NCBI GenBank assembly: GCA_031292385.1
Contig: JARLHE010000006.1
Coordinates: 104,376-168,375 of the forward strand
DNA length: 64,000 nucleotides
Source: Oligoflexia bacterium
GTDB lineage: Bacteria > Bdellovibrionota > UBA1018
Direction: 5' to 3'
The translations under genes and the position numbers were made by a program. Positions 9,472-17,868 of this stretch are shown here, in pieces. Under the pieces are notes generated by a model, which did not search any database, had not been told where the DNA came from, and worked only from the letters and a program-made list of their open reading frames with translations. How positions within the stretch are numbered: the stretch's first letter is position 1; each line of letters starts with the position of its first letter.

Positions 9472-10840
9472 GGTTCCAGTTTTTGAACTGGTCTTCGATG
9501 TAGCGAACGAGGTTTTCAACACTGATCCTTTCTTGGACCATGGTGTCGCGGTGGCGGATGGTGACGGTGTGGTTGGAGAGAGTGTCATAATCGATCGTGA
9601 CTCCGAAGGGTGTACCGATTTCGTCTTGTCGGCGGTAGCGTTTGCCGATAGATCCCGCGTCGTCGGTGGTCGCGCGGAATTTGGTTTTAACTTCGCCCAG
9701 AACCTTCTCTGTATACTCGACGAGTTCCGGCTTTTTCATCAATGGGAAAACGCCGACTTTGTACGGAGCGAACGACGGATGAAGCGCGAGCCAGGTGCGG
9801 TCGCCGTCGAAACGATAGGCGTCCGCCAAGGCGACCAGCAAAGTGCGATCGCAGCCCGCTGACGTTTCGACAATGTAAGGCAGATAGCGCTCTTTCGCCT
9901 GTTCATCGAAGTACTCGAGCTTTTTGCCGCTGAACTGCTGGTGGCGCGAGAGGTCGAAGTCCGTGCGGTTATGGATGCCCTCGAGCTCCTGCCATCCGAA
10001 CGGGAACTCATATTCGATATCGAATGCGGCCTTCGCGTAGTGCGCGAGCTCGCCGTCTTTATGCTGATGGAAGCGCAGCTTTTCTTTGCGGATCCCGTTG
10101 TCGAGATGCCACTGAATGCGCATTTCCTTCCATTTCTCGAACCACTCCATGTCGGTGCCGGGCTTGACGAAAAACTGCATTTCCATCTGCTCGAACTCAC
10201 GCGTGCGGAAAATGAAATTGCCGGGCGTGATTTCGTTACGGAACGCTTTGCCGATTTGCGCGATGCCGAACGGAACTTTCTGGCGGGCGGATTGCTGCAC
10301 GTTGTGGAAGTTGACGTAAATTCCTTGCGCGGTCTCCGGGCGAAGGTAAACGACGGCCGCCGAATCCTCGAGCGGGCCCATATGCGTTTTGAACATCAAA
10401 TTGAACTGGCGGGCTTCCGTGAGCTGGCAATCCGGGCCTTCGCCCGGTTTTTTGCTGGGCTTTTCCCCGCATTGAGCCAAGTCGAGCTTGTCGGCACGGA
10501 AGCGGCCTTTACATTTTTTGCAGTCGACCAGCGGATCGACGAAACCCGAAACGTGCCCCGACGCTTCCCAGACTTTCGGGTGCATCAAAATCGCGGCATC
10601 GAGTCCCTCGATGTCCTCGCGATCGGTCATGCTGCGCCACCAGCGCTCTTTCACGTTGCGCTTGAGCTCGATTCCCAAAGGACCGTAATCCCAGCAGGCG
10701 TTGATCCCGCCGTAAATCTCGCTGGAGGGAAAAACGAAGCCCCGTCGTTTACAAAGCGAAACGAGATCCGCCATGTCTTTCAGGTTCTGGACTGGAAGGT
10801 TCTGGGCCGGCCCCTTCGGGGTTTCAATCGAATCAGTCAT
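9464..10840 (-). CDS. glyQS: Glycyl-tRNA synthetase, homodimeric type
   Basis: The protein is 458 residues and charges tRNA-Gly. It is the single-chain alpha2 class II enzyme, not the GlyQ/GlyS two-subunit type. Visible features are [25 protein letters not shown] near the N-terminus, the class II motif 2 region [24 protein letters not shown], and the C-terminal anticodon-binding domain ([17 protein letters not shown]). A Cys pair (CKKCKG) near residue 115 is present in many homologues. The stop codon overlaps the GTG start of ppdK, so the two form an operon. Confidence 0.96.
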   Translation of the reverse strand: MTDSIETPKGPAQNLPVQNLKDMADLVSLCKRRGFVFPSSEIYGGINACWDYGPLGIELKRNVKERWWRSMTDREDIEGLDAAILMHPKVWEASGHVSGFVDPLVDCKKCKGRFRADKLDLAQCGEKPSKKPGEGPDCQLTEARQFNLMFKTHMGPLEDSAAVVYLRPETAQGIYVNFHNVQQSARQKVPFGIAQIGKAFRNEITPGNFIFRTREFEQMEMQFFVKPGTDMEWFEKWKEMRIQWHLDNGIRKEKLRFHQHKDGELAHYAKAAFDIEYEFPFGWQELEGIHNRTDFDLSRHQQFSGKKLEYFDEQAKERYLPYIVETSAGCDRTLLVALADAYRFDGDRTWLALHPSFAPYKVGVFPLMKKPELVEYTEKVLGEVKTKFRATTDDAGSIGKRYRRQDEIGTPFGVTIDYDTLSNHTVTIRHRDTMVQERISVENLVRYIEDQFKNWNRV

Positions 10841-10921
10841 GACTCAAGGGGATAGCAAACCAGGACGCTCCAGGCAATCGGGTCGTGCGTTTGACGCGCC
10901 GAGTGTGTTATGATTTGGAGC

Positions 10922-12475
10922 ATGAAATTGTTGGTGGTCGGCGGTGCGGGATATGTCGGGGGTACCACTTGTGCCTGGCTTTTGGACCAAGGGCACGAGG
11001 TTTGGGTTCTGGACGACCTGTCGACCGGGCATCGGGAGGCCGTGCTGGGGTACGGATTTGTCCAAGCCCGGGCTGGCGACCACAAAGCGGTGCTCGAGCT
11101 GCTGAAACGGGAAAAATTCAACGGGGTGATGCATTTCGCGGCCAAATCCCTGGTCGCCGAAAGTGTCGCGAAACCGGATCTTTACCGCGAAAACAACGTC
11201 CAGCAGACCCGACAGCTCCTCGAAACGATGCTCGAGGCCGGAGTCAGGGATTTTATCTTTTCATCGACCGCCGCGATCTTCGGCGATCCCAGCGTGGACC
11301 GGATCACCGAGGATTTGCCCAAAAAACCCAAAAACCCTTATGGCGAAACCAAGCTTGAAGTCGAGAAAATGCTCGCCGAGATGGCCGCTCGCGGCCTGCG
11401 TTCGGTCGCTCTCCGCTACTTCAACGCCGCCGGCGCCGAACCCGGCCAACGGGTCGGAGAATGGCACGAGCCCGAAAGCCATTTGATCCCCCGCATCCTC
11501 AAAAGCGTGGCCGAAAACCGTCCCGCCGAGATCTTTGGAAGCGACTACCCGACGCCGGATGGCACCTGTGTTCGCGATTACATCCATGTTTGGGACCTGG
11601 CCGCGGCCCACGAGGCCGCCCTCAAACGAATCCTCGCCGCACGTGACGCCAATCCGGAGAAAGGCAGCTTCGAGGCCTTTAATTTGGGCAGTGAAAACGG
11701 CTTTTCGGTTCTCGAAGTCGTCGACCAATGCGAAAAGGTCGTCGAAAAAAAGATCGTCCGGCAAATGCGCGAACGCCGGCCCGGCGATCCGCCCAGGCTC
11801 GTCGCGGATTCTTCGCTCGCCCAAAAAACACTCGGATTCCGCCCTCAGTTCAGCAAACTTCCCGAAATCATCGGTTCTGCGTGGAAATGGGAGCAGAAGC
11901 GGGCACGAAGCAAAACCATGCGCCGCGCGGTCTTTCTCGACCGCGACGGCACGATCAACGAAGATCCGGGCTATCTTTCCGATCCCGAGCAGTTGCGGCT
12001 TTTTCCGGGAGTGGACAAGGCCCTGGGGAAACTTCACGCCGCGGGTTATTTGCTCGTCGTGGTTTCCAACCAAAGCGGAGTGGGCCGGGGCCTGATCCCC
12101 GAAGGAGCGCTCGCTCATATCCACGCCAAGCTCGATCGGATCCTGGAAACCCACGGCACCCGCATCGATCGCTACGAGCTCTGCCTCCATCACCCTGAGG
12201 ACGGCTGCGATTGCCGTAAGCCCCAACCCAAGCTGATTCTGAACGCGGCCGAAGCGCTCGACGTCGATTTGAAGAAGTCCTACATGATCGGCGATAAGAC
12301 GTCCGACATCCAAGCCGGAATCCGAGCCGGCTGCAAAGGCACCCTGCTGGTTCGCACGGGCGAGGGCATAAAATCACGCGAAACCGGGGCCGCCTTCGTC
12401 GCGGCGTCCCTGGTCGAAGCCGCGAACTGGATTTTGGAACAAGACACTAAAGCGCTAGAAATCGCAGGCTCTTAA
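10922..12475 (+). CDS. Fusion: UDP-glucose 4-epimerase (GalE) and heptose-bisphosphate phosphatase (GmhB)-like
   Basis: The protein is 517 residues in two enzyme parts. Residues 1-~325 are an extended-SDR epimerase: NAD site GGAGYVGG, VMHFAAKSLV, the YxxxK pair in NPYGETK, ALRYFNAAGA and the C-terminal TLGFRPQFS. It should interconvert UDP-glucose and UDP-galactose or a relative. Residues ~332-505 are a HAD phosphatase: FLDRDGTINEDPGYL, VVSNQSGVGRG, the zinc-loop pattern CLHHPEDGCDCRKP and GDKTSDIQAG. This matches GmhB, which removes the C7 phosphate from heptose bisphosphate in LPS core synthesis. The linker is short and holds an in-frame ATG at 11918 from which GmhB alone might also be made. 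The first ATG (10910) is four codons upstream; 10922 fits the family better. Confidence 0.9.
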   Translation: MKLLVVGGAGYVGGTTCAWLLDQGHEVWVLDDLSTGHREAVLGYGFVQARAGDHKAVLELLKREKFNGVMHFAAKSLVAESVAKPDLYRENNVQQTRQLLETMLEAGVRDFIFSSTAAIFGDPSVDRITEDLPKKPKNPYGETKLEVEKMLAEMAARGLRSVALRYFNAAGAEPGQRVGEWHEPESHLIPRILKSVAENRPAEIFGSDYPTPDGTCVRDYIHVWDLAAAHEAALKRILAARDANPEKGSFEAFNLGSENGFSVLEVVDQCEKVVEKKIVRQMRERRPGDPPRLVADSSLAQKTLGFRPQFSKLPEIIGSAWKWEQKRARSKTMRRAVFLDRDGTINEDPGYLSDPEQLRLFPGVDKALGKLHAAGYLLVVVSNQSGVGRGLIPEGALAHIHAKLDRILETHGTRIDRYELCLHHPEDGCDCRKPQPKLILNAAEALDVDLKKSYMIGDKTSDIQAGIRAGCKGTLLVRTGEGIKSRETGAAFVAASLVEAANWILEQDTKALEIAGS

Positions 12476-13256
12476 GCGTCGAGGGCTCAAAACTCGGCAA
12501 ATGATAGGCGAGAAGCCCTTGCAGGAAGCGAAAAAGCTCGATGTGCTCCTCTTTTGAAGCCCGTGCGAGCTGGGGCACCTGACGGATCGGCGTCCCGAGG
12601 CTCGTATAAAAATCGGCGATCACGAGCGCGCTGATCTTCAAAACGGAATGCTCGAAGCTCTGGCCCTGGCGCTCACGGACATGCCGGGTTCCTTGCGAAC
12701 GGCAATTCGGACAAATCCAGCCCGCATCGGCCACCATGCCGACCAGGGCCGCCTCGGGCGGGAGCTCTCCCAAGGGGCGCTGGCATTCCATGCACGAGGC
12801 GAGCAAGGGCTGGTTTCCGCTCCACTGCAAAATTTTTCCGATATAGCCGTTGAGCAGGGCGATTTCGATTCCGGTCCCCTCTTCAAGCCAGGCTAAAGCG
12901 TTCGAATGGACCCTGAACAGGTCACCGCTGTTCTCGATGCTGGGAGCGACCCGAAGAACGATCTCATTGAGGAGACTGGCGAGTGCAAGCCGGTCAAAAT
13001 TCCCCCGGAAGCCCTCGAAAGAACGGCGAATATGGGCTTGCTCCAGGCGCACCAGCTCGGCGTTCGGCTTTTGGACGAAATGCCATTCGCTCGCCGCGAA
13101 CGGCTCGAGCGCCCCGCCAAAGCGCCGGGACTGGACCGCATTTCGCGCCATGGCGGAAACAAGCCCATGGTGCTCGGTCAGCGCGGTGACGATCCGATGC
13201 CTCTCCTCGAAGGGAATCGATCGGAGAACGATGGCCAGATCCCGAACTTCTTGCAT
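12447..13256 (-). CDS. recO: DNA repair protein RecO
   Basis: The protein is 269 residues. RecO helps RecR load RecA on SSB-coated gaps. The N-terminal OB fold is seen in DLAIVLRSIPFEERHRIVTALTEHHGLVSAMARNA with GALEPF. The C-terminal helical part contains a zinc site, CMEC and, 37 residues after its first Cys, CPNC. Start 13256 (MQEVRDLAI) is chosen because longer versions would run through the tRNA-Ala gene. Its last 29 bp overlap the end of the convergent GalE-GmhB gene. No clear ribosome-binding site is seen. Confidence 0.88.
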   Translation of the reverse strand: MQEVRDLAIVLRSIPFEERHRIVTALTEHHGLVSAMARNAVQSRRFGGALEPFAASEWHFVQKPNAELVRLEQAHIRRSFEGFRGNFDRLALASLLNEIVLRVAPSIENSGDLFRVHSNALAWLEEGTGIEIALLNGYIGKILQWSGNQPLLASCMECQRPLGELPPEAALVGMVADAGWICPNCRSQGTRHVRERQGQSFEHSVLKISALVIADFYTSLGTPIRQVPQLARASKEEHIELFRFLQGLLAYHLPSFEPSTLKSLRFLAL

Positions 13257-13297
13257 ATCTTGTTTATTAGCATAGTTTGGATTAAACGGTATCTCAT

Positions 13298-13373
13298 GGG
13301 GCTGTAGCTCAGTTGGTAGAGCGTTGCGTTCGCAATGCAAAGGTCAGGGGTTCGACTCCCCTCAGCTCCACCA
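13298..13373 (+). tRNA. tRNA-Ala (anticodon CGC)
   Basis: A 76-nt cloverleaf with the CCA end encoded. The acceptor stem GGGGCTG pairs with CAGCTCC and includes the G3-U70 pair (13300/13367) that identifies alanine tRNAs. The D arm is GCTCAGTTGGTAGAGC. The anticodon CGC is at 13331-13333 in loop TTCGCAA. The T arm is AGGGGTTCGACTCCCCT. A terminator follows directly. Confidence 0.97.
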
Positions 13374-13391
13374 TTTTCAAATGCCAATAAT

Positions 13392-13432
13392 AAAAAAGAG
13401 TCGCTGACCGCAGGTTAGCGGCTCTTTTTTAT
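13392..13432. terminator. Intrinsic terminator after tRNA-Ala, bidirectional
   Basis: A 12-bp stem (gagtcgctgacc with ggttagcggctc, two G-U pairs) at 13398-13426 is flanked by A6 on the left and T6 on the right, so it can terminate transcription from either side. Confidence 0.9.
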
Positions 13433-13447
13433 TTGTATTTCAAATAG

Positions 13448-13550
13448 TGCAGCCGAGGGGAGTCGAACGAGAATTTCCGGCCGCGGCGGACGCGACCTTA
13501 AGGAGCGTCCGGCGAGGCAAATCAGGCAGGGAGGCCTGATTTAGGAAATT
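13448..13550 (-). repeat. Structured repeat with a tRNA-3'-end-like sequence
   Basis: On the - strand, 13468-13448 reads GTTCGACTCCCCTCGGCTGC+A, matching the T-arm/acceptor end of the tRNA-Ala (13350-13370) at 19 of 21 positions but inverted. Next to it are three nested stems: 13472-13478 with 13544-13550 (outer, 7 bp), 13487-13493 with 13505-13511 (7 bp), and 13519-13527 with 13534-13542 (9 bp, perfect). The rest of the 470-bp gap up to 13844 holds GC-rich sequence with no convincing gene; a 70-codon frame there is rejected. It may be a dispersed repeat or an old attachment site of a mobile element. Confidence 0.5.
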
Positions 13551-13844
13551 GTCCGGCCCGGAGACGACTGAGCGTGACGCGAAGGAGGCGGAGGGCGACT
13601 CCCCCAGTCGAGTCGAGCGGCCCTTTTCGTGCGTAGGGTTTATTTCCGACAATCGCGAGGTCTGAGGGCAACACCATCCAGCGGCGTGTCCTAAATCCGA
13701 CCCTGCTGCTAGGGCCGAATCCCTTCCTGCTCTCCAATGTCGGGCCTCAAACCCGACACGCTCAGGGGAGAGCCATCTGGATCTGATTCATCTTAAAGCA
13801 TGATCCCAAGAAATTTGATAAGCACCAGGACACGGAGATAGATC

Positions 13845-14951
13845 GTGAGCATCGAAGAATACCAAAACCACTTCTTCCCCCATCTCACTCAATTAAGGGA
13901 GCTCTTGGAAGAAAAGCTTCAGCGGCTTGTCGACGGCGAGGGAATCGTCATTCACTCGCTGAACGGCCGAGTGAAGACGCCGGCCAGCCTGGAAAAAAAG
14001 CTCGCAAGGCCGGATCGCAACTACCAGCACCTGCTCGACGTGACGGACCTGCTCGCCTTTCGTGTCATCACCTATTCCGAGGACCTGATTTCCAGCGTAG
14101 CCAGGCTGATTGAAAGCACCTTTGACGTGGATTACGCGAAGTCGGTCAACAAGCTTCATCACGAGGATCTTCAGAAGTTCGGCTATAGATCGCTTCATTA
14201 CGTCTGCTCTTTGCCCAAGGATATCCGGGAAAAAGTCCCACAGCTTGAAAGGCATGTGCGGTTTGAAGTGCAGATCAGGACGATATTGCAACACGCCTGG
14301 GCCGAGATCGAACATGACCTCGGCTACAAAGCGACGGAACAGCTTCCAAGCGAGTTCCGGAGGCGCTTCAGTCAGATCGCGAGCCTTTTGGAGGTTGCGG
14401 ATAGGGAGTTCGACTCGATCCGCGCCGATCTCAAGCATTACGAGTCCAGACTGAATCGCGCGGATCTCGCGGAAGAAAAGGTGGAACTCGACAGCCTTTC
14501 GCTGCTGTCGATTTTAGGAAGGGATGAAATCTCCAAACTTGATTTGGAAATTTCCGAATTTCTTAACGCCCCGCTCACTGAAAGCGCGTTTTACCCCGAT
14601 TACCTTCTGCGTGCCATCCGCGCCGCCGGACTGAAACGAATCGGTGACGTTTTGAAAAGCGCCGGCAGGCAGCGCGAATTCTTCGGCTCGTTTCTTCCCG
14701 TCTATTTCGACTTTTCCAAAAATCATTGGCGCTTTGACAAAAGCTCCGTTTCCCACGTGCAAAGAGGCTATGGCCTGCTTTTCCTCGCGCATCTTCATAT
14801 CCTGGAGACGGAGGAGCTTTTCATTAACAAGGTAAATCGCCTCACCCAATTTTACAGGGAAATTGATTATCCGGACGATCCCGACAGCGCGAAGAACGCC
14901 GCGCGGTCGTTGGTGGCGGCACTTAAGGCGAGCAAGCTGATTCTGGAATGA
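13845..14951 (+). CDS. Stand-alone RelA/SpoT-type nucleotide pyrophosphokinase
   Basis: The protein is 368 residues and starts at GTG (ggag 9 bases before). Residues ~20-195 are a RelA/SpoT synthetase domain: GRVKTPASLEKKL, DVTDLLAFRVI, FGYRSLHYVCSLP and EVQIRTILQHAWAEIEHDLGYK. There is no HD hydrolase domain and no TGS/ACT part, so it is a small alarmone synthetase rather than long Rel. Residues ~200-368 are an all-helical extension with no recognised domain. Known members make (p)ppGpp; some act as toxins or phage-defence proteins (toxSAS, CapRel) and pyrophosphorylate tRNA or nucleotides. It lies alone next to a tRNA and a repeat, consistent with acquired DNA. The activity type cannot be told from sequence alone. 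Confidence 0.8.
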   Translation: MSIEEYQNHFFPHLTQLRELLEEKLQRLVDGEGIVIHSLNGRVKTPASLEKKLARPDRNYQHLLDVTDLLAFRVITYSEDLISSVARLIESTFDVDYAKSVNKLHHEDLQKFGYRSLHYVCSLPKDIREKVPQLERHVRFEVQIRTILQHAWAEIEHDLGYKATEQLPSEFRRRFSQIASLLEVADREFDSIRADLKHYESRLNRADLAEEKVELDSLSLLSILGRDEISKLDLEISEFLNAPLTESAFYPDYLLRAIRAAGLKRIGDVLKSAGRQREFFGSFLPVYFDFSKNHWRFDKSSVSHVQRGYGLLFLAHLHILETEELFINKVNRLTQFYREIDYPDDPDSAKNAARSLVAALKASKLILE

Positions 14952-15636
14952 GGCGCGCCCGCACCTTGTGCCGAAGCGACTCGGCGAAGACCGCCGGATC
15001 GTCGATCTCGTCGTACCGATCCAACCAAGTGAGCGTCGCGGTCTTGTTCTTCACCTTGGACAAGCCGGACATCTGGACCAAGAGATTGTCGTCGTCAATA
15101 TAGGCTGACTCGCGCGTCGGATGATATTGGATATGGAAAAGCTGCACGGGGATTTTCGACGCCTTCGCGATTTCGAAAATCCCGCGTTTCCAGGGTTTCG
15201 ATTCGTCGAGCGTCGTCGTTCCGGAAGGAAAGACCACCACTTTGTCGCCGCCGGGTTGGCTTAAGCGCTCGGCGACCGCTTCGCGAGCGGCGGAACGATC
15301 CGCGCCGCTTTTCCGGCTGACGAAAATGGTACCGATTCCCTTCGCGCCCACGCCGATCAATGGCCATTTGAGCAAATCGTCCTTCGCGATGAAAACCGCC
15401 GCGGCTTCCGACGCCATGACCACCGGAATGTCGAGATAGCTTACGTGATTGCCCACCAGGATGCAGGCCCCGTCGAGCGGCGGGCTGCCGTTGACCGTCA
15501 GCTCGAAGCCCAGCGTTTTCAAAACATCGGCGGCCCACTTTGGCTTGTAGCGCGATATGAGCGCTTGATCTCTCGTGACCAGCAAGCTGGCGTAAAGCGC
15601 GGTTTTGAAAAATGCGGTAGCGGCTCGGGTGGACAC
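14923..15636 (-). CDS. 1-acyl-glycerol-phosphate/lyso-lipid acyltransferase (PlsC/OlsA type)
   Basis: The protein is 237 residues. It transfers an acyl chain to a lysolipid. The HX4D catalytic motif is in GNHVSYLDIP (~residues 57-66). The second block GIGTIFVSRKS and the FPSGTTT block (the FPEGTR equivalent) are present. It starts 5 bp after the OlsB-like gene, strongly suggesting a pair: OlsB makes lyso-ornithine lipid and OlsA acylates it. An ordinary PlsC role in phosphatidic-acid synthesis is the alternative. Its 3' end overlaps the convergent alarmone-synthetase gene by 29 bp. Confidence 0.82.
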   Translation of the reverse strand: MSTRAATAFFKTALYASLLVTRDQALISRYKPKWAADVLKTLGFELTVNGSPPLDGACILVGNHVSYLDIPVVMASEAAAVFIAKDDLLKWPLIGVGAKGIGTIFVSRKSGADRSAAREAVAERLSQPGGDKVVVFPSGTTTLDESKPWKRGIFEIAKASKIPVQLFHIQYHPTRESAYIDDDNLLVQMSGLSKVKNKTATLTWLDRYDEIDDPAVFAESLRHKVRARLIPESACSP

Positions 15637-15641
15637 GGTGT

Positions 15642-16487
15642 TCAGCCTCCAAACATCCTTCTGCGTAGTCTCGGATCCATCACTTTTGTTTCAAGAACGG
15701 TGAGGAAGTCAATGCATTTGAAGTCGCGATCGATCGCGGGCAAGCCGGCGGCATAGCATCCGATATCGAAATAACTTTTGCAAAGCGACGGAAGCAGCGC
15801 TTGCGCCATCAGCGTCTCTTCCGAGGTCAACACGGAGCCTTGATCGCGCGAAAGGAGGGTCTCAAACTCCCGGAAGCGGTATTCATCGGTCGGGCGAACC
15901 CCCTTATCGGTCCGCACCTTTCCTTCGCGCTCCAGGTATCGGTACAGGATGGAGGCTTCACGTGGATCTTGAGTTTGAACCGACCCGCAGCCGAACAAGA
16001 CCTCGCTACCCGTCTTTGACATGTACTCCGCGATAGCGCGCCAAAGAATGAGGATCACCGCGCTTTTCCGAAACTCGCGGCGGACGCAGACGCGGCCGAT
16101 CTCAAGCTTCGCTTCCGGCATGGCGATCAACGCTTGGCAATCGAACTCCTGTTCGGAGTAAAATTTCCGCGCGAAAAGCGAGGAATTCAGGCGGCAAGTC
16201 GCGATCATCGAGCCGGAGGCCTCGTTAAAAATCGCGATATGATCGGCATTCGCGTCGAACTGATCGAAGTCGAGGCCCGCGCCCGTGCCACTGCCGACAA
16301 CCTCGGCTTGAAAGACCTCGTATCGCAGCGCCAAGGCTTGAACGAGCTCGCTCACCTGATTGATCGTCTTGACGGTCAGACCGCCCACTTTCATTTCGAT
16401 TTGAACCTTGGCGCGGAAGCTCCGGTCCAGTTCGGGAAAAACTCGCTCTTGACCCAATGCATTCAATGTCTGATTCATTGAATCCAT
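15642..16487 (-). CDS. OlsB-like ornithine N-acyltransferase / GNAT-fold acyltransferase
   Basis: The protein is 281 residues of the hemolysin-like (acetyltransf_5) GNAT family, which includes OlsB and relatives of acyl-homoserine-lactone synthases. Features are ALALRYEVFQAEV near residue 50, FDANADHIAIFNEASGSMIATCRL, and LEIGRVCVRREFRKSAVILILWRAI, the acyl-CoA/ACP binding part. The final ~70 residues (LPSLCKSYFDIGCYAAGLPAIDRDFKCIDFLTVL) match the end of OlsB-like proteins. With the adjacent PlsC-type gene it suggests phosphate-free ornithine lipids in the membrane. The exact amino-acid substrate is not proven by sequence. Confidence 0.78.
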   Translation of the reverse strand: MDSMNQTLNALGQERVFPELDRSFRAKVQIEMKVGGLTVKTINQVSELVQALALRYEVFQAEVVGSGTGAGLDFDQFDANADHIAIFNEASGSMIATCRLNSSLFARKFYSEQEFDCQALIAMPEAKLEIGRVCVRREFRKSAVILILWRAIAEYMSKTGSEVLFGCGSVQTQDPREASILYRYLEREGKVRTDKGVRPTDEYRFREFETLLSRDQGSVLTSEETLMAQALLPSLCKSYFDIGCYAAGLPAIDRDFKCIDFLTVLETKVMDPRLRRRMFGG

Positions 16488-16552
16488 CCTAGGCGATGCA
16501 CGGAGATTTTCAAATCGGCGTCAGGGTTCTAACAAAAATAAAACAAAATCCG

Positions 16553-17026
16553 TCATTCGAGCCGTATTTTCTTGAATTCGACCCCGCCGCTGGCGCAATC
16601 CACGATGATTTGGCGGGCGGCATCGCCTTGCGTGTCGGCGGCCTTGATTTTAAGGCCAAGCCCATCGAGCATTTTCCTCGCGGCATCGACGTTTTGCAGG
16701 CCCACGTGGTGCGAGTTTCGGACGACCAGCTGCTTCATCATATTCCCGCCGCCGGCCAGATGAACCTCGAGCTGATCATAATCGGCGGGCGAAACCTTCA
16801 TCATGATCAGAAGCGATTGAATCGCCTGATCGACGTATTTCGCGCCGAGTTCCGTGCATTTTCCCGGGGCGCTGGGCAGCAGGCAGTGCGCGAGGCCGAA
16901 AAGACCTTTCTTCTTCCATGAAAACGCGATCCCGACACAGGAGCCGAGGGTCGCCTTCAGGAGCTCCGGGCTTCGACCGATCTTGATCTCGCCGATTTTG
17001 ACGTGGAGTTCAGGCCGCTCGGTCAC
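16553..17026 (-). CDS. cheD: Chemoreceptor glutamine deamidase CheD
   Basis: The protein is 157 residues. CheD deamidates glutamines on receptors and so tunes adaptation. The catalytic Cys lies in LGSCVGIAF and the His in GLAHCLLP. HLAGGGNMM and IVDCASGGVEF are also conserved. It overlaps the end of cheR by 17 bp and is last of the four-gene chemotaxis operon. Confidence 0.92.
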   Translation of the reverse strand: MTERPELHVKIGEIKIGRSPELLKATLGSCVGIAFSWKKKGLFGLAHCLLPSAPGKCTELGAKYVDQAIQSLLIMMKVSPADYDQLEVHLAGGGNMMKQLVVRNSHHVGLQNVDAARKMLDGLGLKIKAADTQGDAARQIIVDCASGGVEFKKIRLE

Positions 17027-17846
17027 TTTGAGTCACCCCGTCCCTCACATTCTCGTAAACGAGCGGCTCCTTGAACTTAAAAGGAGTTTTCAGGCTACCC
17101 AAAGATTCCGACTCACCGATCAGCAGAAGACCTTTATCCTTCGAAGCGCGGCTGACGAGGCGAATGACCTCCTCCTGGTCCTGCTTTTCAAAATAAATCA
17201 GCACGTTCCGGAGAAAGGTCACGTCGAAAAGATCATGCCTCGAAAAAGGCTTGAAAAGATTATGCGGCAAGAAGCTTACCTTCCTTCGCGCGAGATCGGC
17301 GACCCGGAATCCGTCGCCCTCGGGAAGAAAGTACTTTTCGAAAAGCGCCGGATTGCCCGCCCGAAGGGCATTGATGGAGCGGCCGCAATATCCGGCCTTT
17401 TCGGCGATCTTCAGCACTTCGGTGTCGATGTCGGTTCCGACGATCTCGTAGGTAAAGCCTGGTACGCTCTTCCGAAACTCTTCGCAGCTGATAGCGACGC
17501 TGTAAGCCTCTTCGCCGGAAGAAGCCGCGGCGGACCAAACGCGAAGGGTTTCCTGGGGATGCTCCTTCGCCCAGGCGGGGAGAAATTTTTTCGTGAAGTA
17601 ATCCCACACTCGCTGGGTGCGAAAGAAAGAAGTCTCGTTCGTGGTGACGAGATTGACGAAATTCTGCGTCTCGTCCGGGTTCCTCGCGAGATAATCGAGA
17701 TACTGGGGGTAGCAATCAAAGCCGAGCGCCTGGAGTCTTCGTCTCAGGCGGCCTTCCAGGAGCGTTTTCTTGCCTTTGTTCATCGTGATTCCGGTATGGC
17801 GATGAACCAGGGCAAGAATGATCTCCAGCGTTTCGTCGTCCATCAT
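17010..17846 (-). CDS. cheR: Chemoreceptor methyltransferase CheR
   Basis: The protein is 278 residues and methylates receptor glutamates using SAM. It has the N-terminal helical domain (GITMNKGKKTLLEGRLRRRL), then TTNETSFFRTQ, RVWSAAASSGEEAYSVAI (SAM site), GTDIDTEVLKIAEKAGY, and FLRNVLIYF. It is downstream of the triple-CheW gene (22 bp gap). No cheB or cheA is in the window, so the operon depends on a core kinase encoded elsewhere. Confidence 0.95.
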   Translation of the reverse strand: MMDDETLEIILALVHRHTGITMNKGKKTLLEGRLRRRLQALGFDCYPQYLDYLARNPDETQNFVNLVTTNETSFFRTQRVWDYFTKKFLPAWAKEHPQETLRVWSAAASSGEEAYSVAISCEEFRKSVPGFTYEIVGTDIDTEVLKIAEKAGYCGRSINALRAGNPALFEKYFLPEGDGFRVADLARRKVSFLPHNLFKPFSRHDLFDVTFLRNVLIYFEKQDQEEVIRLVSRASKDKGLLLIGESESLGSLKTPFKFKEPLVYENVRDGVTQSDRAA

Positions 17847-17868
17847 CGTCCCGCGACCCGCGACGCTA

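Noticed and set aside
7546-9486. 646-codon + strand frame opposite ppdK
   Set aside because: It is Arg/Asp/His-rich and without any domain; the - strand encodes an intact PPDK across it.
13440-13652. 70-codon - strand frame behind tRNA-Ala
   Set aside because: It runs through the tRNA-like end and the nested stems, lacks a ribosome site and looks like a non-coding repeat translated by chance.
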